Part shown: in pieces, positions 14,030 through 19,758 of the stretch
Layout of the letters: each line of letters begins with the position of its first letter
How positions within the stretch are numbered: the first letter of the stretch is position 1
Assembly: GCA_036505275.1 (NCBI GenBank)
Contig: DASXTS010000134.1
Coordinates: 1-19,758, forward strand
Direction of reading: 5' to 3'
DNA: 19,758 nt
Origin: DASXTS01 sp036505275
Lineage (GTDB): Bacteria; Actinomycetota; Actinomycetes; Mycobacteriales; Pseudonocardiaceae
Program-made: the position numbers and the translations under genes
Notes under the pieces: model-generated
Databases searched by the model: none
The model's input: the letters and a program-made list of their open reading frames with translations, nothing else
What the model was told of the DNA's origin: nothing

Positions 14030-14720
14030 ATGAGCGTCCACATGCGGGCCGCCGGACAGATCTGGAACTGCCTCGGCGGGACCCAGCCGAGCTAGCGGCG
14101 GTGGACTTCCGCCGAGCGGAGGAGGTGCTGCCGGCGATCGTGCCGATAACGGCCGACCGGCCCGACCGCCTCAAGGGTGCTGGCGGCCTGGGGCGCCGAC
14201 CTGCTGCGCATCGACCCTCCGGGCTTCATGGACCGCGGGCGCTGCCGGAGCTGCGGCCGGAGCTGGTGACGGCGACCCTCTCGGCCACGGCACCACCGGC
14301 CCGTGGGCGGGACGGCGCGGGTTCTACAGCCTGGTCCAGCTCGTCACCGGGCTGGCCGACGAGGCTCGCACCGCGATCGGGACCGATCGGCCCGTCCCCC
14401 TGCCCGCGCAGGCGATTGACTACCTCACCGGCTGGCTACTGGCCGCCGGCATCGCGGAGGCTCTCCGGCGGCGCGCATCGGATGGCGGCGGGTGGCATGC
14501 CGAGACCGTGCTCGCCAGAACAGCGCACTGGCTCGACGACCTCGGCCGGATTGACGGCCTCGGCATCCCGGAGCCAGGCCAGGAGGTGGCCGACCGGCTC
14601 GGTGGAGCTGACCGGCCCGCTCGGTCGGATAGCGCACGGCGCCTGCGCCGGCGCCATCGGCCAGTACCGTCCACAGTGGACTACAGGACCGGTGCCGCTC
14701 GGATACCACCGCCCGGGTGT
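14030..14720 (+). pseudogene. Remnant of a family III (CaiB/BaiF-type) CoA-transferase
   Basis: Pieces of one protein appear in order but in changing frames. MSVHMRAAGQIWNCLGG (from the ATG at 14030) stops at TAG 14093-14095. DPAELAAVDF...EEVLPAIVPITA follows in another frame. VLAAWGADLLRIDPPGF starts at 14177 in the first frame again. ALPELRPELVTATLSA returns to the second frame. A long piece, from GPWAGRRGFYSLVQLVTGLADEARTAIG through AIDYLTGWLLAAGIAEALRRRASDGGGWHAETVLARTAHWLDDLG, is in the third frame from 14283. GQYRPQWTTGPVPLGYHRPG closes it in the second frame. These motifs match CoA-transferase family III proteins, which normally exceed 400 residues; about half is left. At least five frameshifts and two internal deletions are implied. 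It has no function as it stands. Ends are approximate, and the identification rests on remembered family motifs. Confidence 0.8.
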
Positions 14721-14735
14721 GGTGACCGCCAACAC

Positions 14736-14823
14736 GCGCGACCGAACCGGCGAACACGGGCGACCGAACCGGCGAACACGCGCGACCGAACCGGCGAACA
14801 CGCGCGACCGAACCGGCGAACAC
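14736..14823 (-). repeat. 22-bp tandem repeat array 2
   Basis: Four 22-bp units (14736-14757, 14758-14779, 14780-14801, 14802-14823) differ at a single position. Read on the minus strand the core GTGTTCGCCGGTTCGGTC aligns with GTGTCCGCGGGTTCGGAC of array 1, with 16 of 22 positions identical over the unit. The two arrays are therefore related and lie in opposite orientation on either side of the CoA-transferase pseudogene. Confidence 0.92.
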
Positions 14824-14835
14824 GCCGGTTCGGTC
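14806..14835 (-). terminator. Hairpin at the end of the DUF4396 gene
   Basis: GACCGAACCGGC (14806-14817) and GCCGGTTCGGTC (14824-14835) form a perfect 12-bp stem with a 6-nt loop. The stem begins at the stop codon of the minus-strand DUF4396 gene and uses the last unit of array 2 as one arm. There is no T-run, as is common for actinobacterial terminators. Confidence 0.6.
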
Positions 14836-15295
14836 AGTGGTACGGGTGAACGACCGCGTGGCCGCGGCCGCGGGCGATCAGCCAGCGGTTGACCGGCCAG
14901 GCGGCCACGAAGGCCACCGCCAGGGAGAGCGCCAGGGACAACCAGAAGAGTAGGGAGCCGAGACCGGCGTCCATGGCACCGGGCACGGCTAGCACAACGG
15001 CGTTGTCCACGATCTCCATCACGACGATCGACACGGTGTCCGCGGCGAACGCCACCTTGAGGGCGGCGGCAAAGGTCACGCCGGCGGCGAGCACGCCACG
15101 CAAGGTGAGGGCGTAGCCGAAGACGAAGGCCAGCACGACCGCCAAGGCGACCGTAATGGCGGTGGCCAGCCCGAATGCCGTGCCAATGACCATGCCCAGG
15201 ACCTCGCCGATGGCACAGCCGGTCAGGCAGTGCCCGGTGGCAGACGCGGCGGCACGCCACCCGGCGTCGTACCCGTGCTGATCGTGCTGGTCCAT
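14834..15295 (-). CDS. DUF4396 integral membrane protein, probably metal-linked
   Basis: A 153-residue membrane protein. The DUF4396 signature ATGHCLTGCAIGEVLGMVIG is at about residues 18-38. Four hydrophobic segments follow (IGTAFGLATAITVALAVVLAFVFGY; LRGVLAAGVTFAAALKVAF; IVDNAVVLAVPGAM; SLLFWLSLALSLAVAFVAAWPV). Both ends are His-rich (MDQHDQHG and HAVVHPYH), and the H-C-x3-C motif could bind a metal ion. The ATG at 15295 lies 7 nt after a TAGTAT -10 box, in leaderless geometry, and a CsoR-like operator sits just upstream. A role in copper or other metal handling is inferred from the operator and residues; the family has no established function that I know of. It lies 15 nt downstream of the tetR stop but seems to have its own promoter. 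Confidence 0.82.
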   Translation of the reverse strand: MDQHDQHGYDAGWRAAASATGHCLTGCAIGEVLGMVIGTAFGLATAITVALAVVLAFVFGYALTLRGVLAAGVTFAAALKVAFAADTVSIVVMEIVDNAVVLAVPGAMDAGLGSLLFWLSLALSLAVAFVAAWPVNRWLIARGRGHAVVHPYH

Positions 15296-15302
15296 ACTTC
15301 AC

Positions 15303-15308
15303 ATACTA
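15303..15308 (-). promoter_or_regulatory. -10 box of the DUF4396 gene
   Basis: TAGTAT on the minus strand ends 7 nt before the ATG at 15295. The CsoR-like operator (15313-15329) lies immediately upstream, within the expected -10/-35 spacer, so binding there should block RNA polymerase. Confidence 0.55.
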
Positions 15309-15310
15309 GG

Positions 15311-15961
15311 CTATACCCCCCTAGGGTATTCAGCGGATATCTCCTCGTTAGCCACGGAGTACGCCACGGCGTCGAGCACCTGGGCCCAGCGGCGGAGCAC
15401 GGCGCGGCGCCGGGCGCTGTCGTCGGTGAGCAGGTTCGCCAGTCCCATGCCGCGGACCATGTCCAGGGCGCCCTGCACGGCCTCGCGCATCGCCGGGTCG
15501 GTGTCATCCAGGCCGAGCACGCCGACCGTGAGCCGGTGCGCCTCCCAGCCGACCCGGCGTTCCAGCGGGATCACCGCCGTGCGCAGTGCCGGGTCGGTGC
15601 GGGCGGCCACCCACAGCTCGAGGGCGGCGACGAACAGCGGCCCGGTGTAGAAGTCGCCGAGCATCTGCAGCACGGCCTCGGTCCGCCCGCGGCCGCGCGG
15701 CAGCGACTTCGCGGCGTCCAGCATATGGTCGACGAGCTGGTGGCCGACGTGCTCCACCGCGGCGATCACCAGCTCGGCGCGGGTCGGGTAATGGTGCAGC
15801 TGGGCGCCGCGGGATACGCCCGCGCGCTCGGCGACCACCGTCGTCGTGGTGCCCGACCAGCCGAACTCCACCAGGCACTCGACCGCGGCCTCCATCAGCC
15901 GCTGCCTGGTTACCCGGCTGCGTTCCTGCTCCCGGCGGGTGGAAGCGACACCGTCCGACAT
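15311..15961 (-). CDS. TetR/AcrR-family transcriptional regulator
   Basis: A 216-residue repressor. The HTH domain is RQRLMEAAVECLVEFGWSGTTTTVVAERAGVSRGAQLHHYPTRAELVIAAVEHV (about residues 19-72). The C-terminal helical domain holds WVAARTDPALRTAVIPLERRVGWEAH and GALDMVRGMGLANLLTDD. Its ATG (15961) comes 2 nt after the acyl-CoA dehydrogenase stop, so it is the last gene of the carboxylase/dehydrogenase operon and probably controls it in response to an acyl-CoA. That role is inference from context. The last six codons (E-Y-P-R-G-V) coincide with the CsoR-like operator of the next gene, so this C-terminus is shared with regulatory DNA. Confidence 0.88.
   Translation of the reverse strand: MSDGVASTRREQERSRVTRQRLMEAAVECLVEFGWSGTTTTVVAERAGVSRGAQLHHYPTRAELVIAAVEHVGHQLVDHMLDAAKSLPRGRGRTEAVLQMLGDFYTGPLFVAALELWVAARTDPALRTAVIPLERRVGWEAHRLTVGVLGLDDTDPAMREAVQGALDMVRGMGLANLLTDDSARRRAVLRRWAQVLDAVAYSVANEEISAEYPRGV
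15313..15329. promoter_or_regulatory. CsoR-like operator upstream of DUF4396
   Basis: ATACCCCCCTAGGGTAT reads as ATACCC - 5 nt - GGGTAT and contains the perfect core CCCTAGGG. It closely resembles the pseudo-palindromic ATACCC...GGGTAT sites of copper-sensing CsoR repressors in streptomycetes. It is placed over the -10/-35 spacer of the DUF4396 promoter. No csoR gene is in the window. Confidence 0.6.
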
Positions 15962-15963
15962 GG

Positions 15964-17136
15964 TCAGTAGGACTTCGGCAGGCCGAGGGTGTGCATGGCG
16001 ACGAAGTTCAAGATCATCTCCCGGCTCACCGGAGCCACCCGGCCGGCCCGGATCCCGGCCAGCATGCCGGCCAGGCCGAACTCGCTGGTGAACGCGTTGC
16101 CGCCGTGCACTTGGATGGCCCGGTCGAGAGTCTCGCAGGCCACCTCGGCGGCGGCGTACTTGGCCATGTTCGCCGCCTCGCCGGCGCCGGCGTCGTCGCC
16201 GCTGTCGTAGATCGCGGCCGCCTTCTGGATCATTAGCCGGACCAGCTCGATCTGGATCGCGGACTCGGCGAGCGGATGCGCGACGGCCTGGTGCGCGCCG
16301 ATCGGGGTGCCGAAGACCTCGCGGGTCTTGGCGTACTCGACGGCCCGGTCCAGCGCATACCTGGCGGCGCCGGCGGAGAACGCGGCGGCCATCACGCGCT
16401 CCGGGTTGAGCCCGGCGAAGAGTTGCGCGATCGCGGCGTCCTCGTCGCCGACCAGCGCGTCGGCCGGCAGCCGTACGTCGTCGATGAACAGGCCGAACTG
16501 CTTCTCCGGCGAGACCATGTCCATCTCGATCCGCCTGTACTCGAAGCCGGGAGCGTCGGTGGGCACCACGAACAGCGCCGGCTTGAGCCGCCCCGTCCTG
16601 GCATCGTTCGTGCGAGCGACGACCAGCACGGCCTGCGCCTCGTCCACGCCCGAGATGAACACCTTGCGGCCGCTGAGCACCCAGCCGTCGCCCGCTCCCC
16701 CGTTGTCGAGACGCCGCGCCGTCGTGGTGATCCGGTGGGCGTTCGACCCGGCGTCGGGCTCGGTGATCGCGAACGCCATGGTGAACGTGCCGTCGGCGAT
16801 GCCGGGCAGCCACTGCTTGCGCTGGGTGTCGGTGCCGAACCGGCTGATGATCGTGCCGCAGATCGCCGGCGAAACCACCATGAGCAGCAAGGGGCAGCCG
16901 GCCGCTGCCAGTTCCTCGCACACCGCGGCCAGGTCGCCCAGCCCGCCACCGCCGCCACCGTGCTCCTCCGGCAGGTTCACCCCGAGGTAGCCAAGCCGGC
17001 CGGCCTCCGCCCACAGCTCGCTCGTCTTCTCGCCGGCCCGCGCCTTGCCCACGAAGTACTCCCGGCCGTACTTGGCAGCGAATGCCTTCACCGCGGCCCG
17101 AAGCTGCTGGCGCTCCTCGCTCTCCTGGTAGTTCAT
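15964..17136 (-). CDS. Acyl-CoA dehydrogenase
   Basis: An FAD enzyme of 390 residues that introduces an alpha-beta double bond in an acyl-CoA. The N-terminal helical domain leads to the flavin-contact motif MAFAITEPDAGSN (120-132) and the second signature GWVLSGRKVFISG (151-163). The C-terminal helical domain carries RYALDRAVEYAKTREVFGTPIGAHQAV and QVHGGNAFTSEF. The usual C-terminal catalytic Glu of the YEGT motif is absent (the region reads APVSREMI). Glu246 in GLNPERVM is at the place used as base by isovaleryl-CoA dehydrogenase, suggesting a branched substrate; this is inference. The start ATG overlaps the alpha-subunit stop (ATGA), and tetR follows after 2 nt. Gene order carboxylase beta, alpha, dehydrogenase recalls leucine-catabolism clusters. 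Confidence 0.92.
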   Translation of the reverse strand: MNYQESEERQQLRAAVKAFAAKYGREYFVGKARAGEKTSELWAEAGRLGYLGVNLPEEHGGGGGGLGDLAAVCEELAAAGCPLLLMVVSPAICGTIISRFGTDTQRKQWLPGIADGTFTMAFAITEPDAGSNAHRITTTARRLDNGGAGDGWVLSGRKVFISGVDEAQAVLVVARTNDARTGRLKPALFVVPTDAPGFEYRRIEMDMVSPEKQFGLFIDDVRLPADALVGDEDAAIAQLFAGLNPERVMAAAFSAGAARYALDRAVEYAKTREVFGTPIGAHQAVAHPLAESAIQIELVRLMIQKAAAIYDSGDDAGAGEAANMAKYAAAEVACETLDRAIQVHGGNAFTSEFGLAGMLAGIRAGRVAPVSREMILNFVAMHTLGLPKSY

Positions 17137-19232
17137 TTCGCCTCCGCTTCCTCGGACCCGTCGGTGATCACGATCGCGAGGACGGTGCCCGCCTCCACCT
17201 GCGCGCCTGGCCGTGCCGCCAACGCCCGCACCACGCCGTGCGACGGGGCGGCCACCGCGTGCCGCATCTTCATCGCCTCCAGCTCGACGATCACTTGGCC
17301 GGCGCCGACCCGGTCGCCCTCAGCGACCAGGACCGCGGTGACCACGCCCGGCATCGGGGCCAGCAGTGAACCGGCCGCCAGCTGTGCAGTTGGGTCCGGG
17401 AACCGGGGCACTGGCCGCAGGCTCACCGGGCCGACCGGCGAGTCCACGCACACCAGGTCATCCCCGTACGCCGAAACGTCGAACGTGTGCCGGACGCCGT
17501 CGATCTCCAGTCCGATGCGGACGGTGTACCGGTCGTCGAGGATGTGGAATTTCCCCATTAGAACCGGGGGAATGTCACATCGTCGCGATTCGAGGTGGAC
17601 GCCGGCGCGGGTGAACTGGTATGCGACCTCGACCGTACGGCCGGCCACCTCGTATGCCTTGCGCTGGGGTTGGGACGGCACGTTGCGCCAGCCGCCGGGC
17701 AGGCCGCGCTGCACGCGGGCGGTGGCGCGGTTGCGCGCGGCATCGGCGAGCGCGGCGGCAAGCGCGGACAGCTCGACGGCGCGGTCGTCGGCCAGCGGCC
17801 TGGCCAGCTCGTCGAGGCCGTGCCGCTCGAGGAAGGCCGTGTCGGTGTCGCCGGCGAGGAACGCCGGGTGGCGCAGCACCCGGACCATCAGGTCGCGGTT
17901 GGTGGTCATGCCGTGGATCCGGGCGTTCGCCAGCGCTGTGGCCAGGCGCCGGGCCGCGTCCACCCGGGTCGGCGCCCAGGCGATCACCTTGGCCAGCATC
18001 GGGTCGTAGTGGGTTCCGACCTCGGAGCCGTCGACCACGCCACTGTCCACCCGAAGCCGGTCGCCGTCCCCAGGGACGCCCGGCACGCCTGCCAGGCCCG
18101 GCACGCCCGGCACGCCCGGCACGGCGAAGCGGTGCACCGTGCCCGTCTGCGGCCGCCAGCCGCGAGCCGGGTCCTCCGCGTACAGCCGGACCTCGATGGC
18201 GTGCCCGGACGGTGGCGGGGGCTGCGGCGGCAGCGCCACCCCCTCGGCGACGGCGAACTGCAGCCGCACTAGGTCGACGCCGGTGAGCGCCTCGGTGACC
18301 GGATGCTCGACCTGCAGCCGGGTGTTCATCTCCAGGAAGTGGAACGTGCCCCGGCGCGCCGAGTCGCCGGTGTCGGCCTCAGTGTCGGCCTCGGTGTCGG
18401 CCTCAGTGTCGGTCTCGGCGTCGGCCAGGAACTCCACCGTGCCGGCCCCGACGTAGCCGACGGCACGCGCCGCGGCCACCGCCGCCTCGCACAGCGCGGC
18501 CCGCATGGGCGCGTCCACCACGGGCGATGGCGCCTCTTCCAGGACCTTCTGGTGCCGCCGCTGGATCGAGCACTCACGCTCCCCCAGCGCCCACACTGTG
18601 CCGTGCCGGTCGGCCAGCACCTGTACCTCGATGTGCCGGCCGGCCTGCAGGTACGGCTCGCAGAACACGGTGGGGTCGCCGAACGCCGAGGCGGCCTCGG
18701 CGGAGGCGGCCTCGATGGCGGCCGGCAGGTCGGCAAGCGAACGGACGATCCGCATGCCCCGGCCACCACCGCCGGCGGAGGCCTTGACGAGCACCGGCAG
18801 GTCGTCGGCGGTGACGTCGGCGGCCGCGAGCTCGGGCAGCACCGGCACCCCGGCGTCCGCCATGAGCTTCTTGGCGGCGATCTTGCTACCCATCGACTCG
18901 ATGGTGTCGGGCGGTGGCCCGACCCAGGTCAGCCCGGCGTCCAGCACGGCACGGGCGAAGTCGGCGTTCTCGCTGAGAAAGCCGTAGCCGGGATGCACGG
19001 CGTCGGCATCGGCGCTGATCGCGGCGGCTACCACGAGGTCGGACCGCAGGTAGGTCTCCGCGGGCGCGCTGCCCGGCAGCCGCACCGAAAGGTCGGCCTC
19101 GGCCGCGTGCGGCGCCCGTGCGTCTGCGTCGGAGAAGACCGCGACCGTGCCGATGCCCAGCTCACGGCAGGTCCGGAACACCCGCCGGGCGATCTCCCCC
19201 CGGTTCGCCACCAGCACCCGCCGGATCGTCAT
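17133..19232 (-). CDS. Acyl-CoA carboxylase alpha subunit (biotin carboxylase plus biotin carrier)
   Basis: A 699-residue subunit that carboxylates biotin with ATP and bicarbonate and carries it to the beta subunit. Domains: biotin carboxylase N-terminal domain (1-115), ATP-grasp with KASAGGGGRGM (150-160) and FLEMNTRLQVEHPVTE (299-314), C-terminal lobe with GTHYDPMLAKVIAW, a linker, and a biotinyl domain with AMKM (biotinylated Lys655). It is slightly longer than usual because of three insertions, all repeat DNA: an acidic EADT run (about 272-290), a VPG run (371-390) and a REP-like palindrome read as SRRCDIPPVLMGKFHILD (about 549-567). All sit in loops or the linker, so activity is probably kept. 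The ATG at 19232 has only a weak ribosome site (GGGTGG). The substrate is probably a branched or methyl-branched acyl-CoA, by gene context. Confidence 0.93.
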   Translation of the reverse strand: MTIRRVLVANRGEIARRVFRTCRELGIGTVAVFSDADARAPHAAEADLSVRLPGSAPAETYLRSDLVVAAAISADADAVHPGYGFLSENADFARAVLDAGLTWVGPPPDTIESMGSKIAAKKLMADAGVPVLPELAAADVTADDLPVLVKASAGGGGRGMRIVRSLADLPAAIEAASAEAASAFGDPTVFCEPYLQAGRHIEVQVLADRHGTVWALGERECSIQRRHQKVLEEAPSPVVDAPMRAALCEAAVAAARAVGYVGAGTVEFLADAETDTEADTEADTEADTGDSARRGTFHFLEMNTRLQVEHPVTEALTGVDLVRLQFAVAEGVALPPQPPPPSGHAIEVRLYAEDPARGWRPQTGTVHRFAVPGVPGVPGLAGVPGVPGDGDRLRVDSGVVDGSEVGTHYDPMLAKVIAWAPTRVDAARRLATALANARIHGMTTNRDLMVRVLRHPAFLAGDTDTAFLERHGLDELARPLADDRAVELSALAAALADAARNRATARVQRGLPGGWRNVPSQPQRKAYEVAGRTVEVAYQFTRAGVHLESRRCDIPPVLMGKFHILDDRYTVRIGLEIDGVRHTFDVSAYGDDLVCVDSPVGPVSLRPVPRFPDPTAQLAAGSLLAPMPGVVTAVLVAEGDRVGAGQVIVELEAMKMRHAVAAPSHGVVRALAARPGAQVEAGTVLAIVITDGSEEAEAK
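17534..17586. repeat. REP-like palindrome, copy 2, inside the carboxylase gene
   Basis: AATGTCACATCGTCGC (17571-17586) is identical to 4925-4940. The other arm (17534-17555, containing GATGTGGAATTTCCCC) is an imperfect inverted partner with a few mismatches. The element lies within the reading frame of the biotin carboxylase linker and keeps it open. Confidence 0.75.
18073..18126 (-). repeat. 9-bp in-frame tandem repeat (VPG)
   Basis: Six 9-bp units with the plus-strand consensus GGCACGCCC, two of them diverged, code for V-P-G triplets in the carboxylase alpha subunit. They follow GTVHRFA, at the start of a loop that is short in typical homologues. Confidence 0.85.
18370..18429 (-). repeat. 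12-bp in-frame tandem repeat (EADT)
   Basis: Five 12-bp units of GTGTCGGCCTCR on the plus strand, the last degenerate, code on the minus strand for Glu-Ala-Asp-Thr. The insertion lies between TVEFLAD and GTFHFLEMNTRL, where family members have a short turn. Confidence 0.88.
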
Positions 19233-19259
19233 CGCCCGCGCCCACCCGGCGCCGGAGAA

Positions 19260-19283
19260 CCGCGATGAGCCCGCGCATCGCGG
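19260..19283. other. Intergenic hairpin between carboxylase beta and alpha genes
   Basis: CCGCGATG (19260-19267) and CATCGCGG (19276-19283) form a perfect 8-bp stem with an 8-nt loop in the 78-nt gap. It could tune expression of the alpha subunit relative to beta or act in mRNA processing. Confidence 0.4.
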
Positions 19284-19310
19284 CCTCGTCGGTCGCTGCG
19301 GCCGCGGCTC

Positions 19311-19758
19311 TCACATGCGGAAGACGCCATAGCCGGTCGCTCCCTTCACCGGCGCGGAGTGGATGGCGGACAGGCAGATACCGAGCACGGTGCGGGTGTC
19401 GCGGGGGTCGATCACGCCGTCGTCGTAGAGCCGCCCGGAGAGGAACAGCGGCAGCGACTCGGCCTCGATCTGCGACTCCACCGCCTTCCGCATGGCGGCG
19501 TCCTGCTCGTCGCTGTACTCCTGCCCGCGGGCGGCGGCGGCCCCCCGCGCCACGATGGACAGCACGCCGGCGAGCTGCGCCGGGCCCATCACCGCGGATT
19601 TCGCCGACGGCCAGGCGAACAGGAACCGCGGATCGTAGGCGCGGCCGCACATGCCGTAATGCCCGGCGCCATAGGAGGCGCCGAGCAGGATCGAGATGTG
19701 CGGTACCGCCGAATTGGAAACCGCGTTGATCATCATTGCGCCGTGCTTGATGATGCCG
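19311..19758 (-). CDS. Acyl-CoA carboxylase beta subunit (carboxyltransferase), C-terminal part
   Basis: The gene is cut by the window edge: the frame runs in from beyond 19758 (GIIKHGAMMINAVSN) and ends at the TGA at 19311-19313, so about 148 residues are seen. It is the carboxyltransferase C-terminal half, with the acyl-CoA-binding and subunit-contact stretch GAGHYGMCGRAYDPRFLFAWPSAKSAVMGPAQLAGVL and the family ending YDDGVIDPRDTRTVLGICLSAIHSAPVKGATGYGVFRM. The GMCGRAYxPRFLF and DPRDTR motifs place it with 3-methylcrotonyl-/geranyl-CoA-type carboxylases rather than the acetyl-/propionyl-CoA type, which I hold with moderate confidence. It precedes the alpha subunit by 78 nt in the same operon. 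Confidence 0.9.
   Translation of the reverse strand, partial: GIIKHGAMMINAVSNSAVPHISILLGASYGAGHYGMCGRAYDPRFLFAWPSAKSAVMGPAQLAGVLSIVARGAAAARGQEYSDEQDAAMRKAVESQIEAESLPLFLSGRLYDDGVIDPRDTRTVLGICLSAIHSAPVKGATGYGVFRM

Noticed and set aside
13804..14043. N-terminal extension of GpsA
   Set aside because: The frame continues through the 22-bp repeats and yields only repeated Thr-Arg-Gly-His-Thr-type peptide. The NAD-binding fold starts right after 13803.
14736..14823. CRISPR array or attachment-site cluster
   Set aside because: Pure tandem units without spacers, and no integrase gene is present in the window.
13552..14892. A single 446-residue plus-strand protein across the pseudogene and both arrays
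   Set aside because: It starts antisense to gpsA and contains repeat-coded peptide. CoA-transferase motifs fall in and out of this frame, so it is not one gene.

Overview
This is a high-GC window with many GTG starts, TANNNT -10 boxes placed for leaderless mRNAs, and families typical of actinobacteria (QsdR-type TetR, DUF3817, DUF4396, treZ). I infer a filamentous or Pseudonocardiales-like actinomycete. No rRNA, tRNA, integrase, transposase or CRISPR array is visible.

Layout. (1) Plus strand, 118-4903: treZ (last step of trehalose synthesis from maltodextrin), a LacI-family regulator, a translationally coupled pair of small membrane proteins (the second is DUF3817), a 3Fe-4S-type ferredoxin and an unrecognised conserved-looking protein. 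(2) Minus strand, 11925 down to 4949: one tightly coupled operon, livF-livG-acyl-CoA ligase-livH-livM-livJ. It is a branched-chain-amino-acid-type (HAAT) ABC importer with an AMP-forming CoA ligase between its ATPase and permease genes. A divergent QsdR-type TetR gene (12147-12749) and a perfect 10+5+10 palindrome lie in the intergenic region. (3) Middle, 12793-14835: gpsA on the minus strand, then a decayed family III CoA-transferase pseudogene on the plus strand. The pseudogene is bracketed by two related 22-bp tandem arrays in opposite orientation. (4) Minus strand, 19758 down to 14834: acyl-CoA carboxylase beta (cut by the window edge), the alpha (biotin) subunit, an acyl-CoA dehydrogenase and a TetR regulator. 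A DUF4396 membrane protein follows, whose own promoter carries a CsoR-like operator inside the 3' end of the tetR gene.

How the genes fit together. The liv/ligase operon looks like uptake of a carboxylic acid followed by CoA activation. The carboxylase/dehydrogenase operon looks like breakdown of a branched acyl-CoA, of the 3-methylcrotonyl/isovaleryl or geranyl type. Substrates cannot be read from the sequence.

The most unusual signal is repeat DNA rather than a new enzyme system. There is a REP-like palindrome present twice, once read in frame inside the biotin carboxylase. There are 12-bp minisatellites at three loci, two of them inside proteins, and 36-bp and 9-bp in-frame repeats. The two 22-bp arrays flank the dead CoA-transferase. 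I saw no clear new defence or biosynthetic system.
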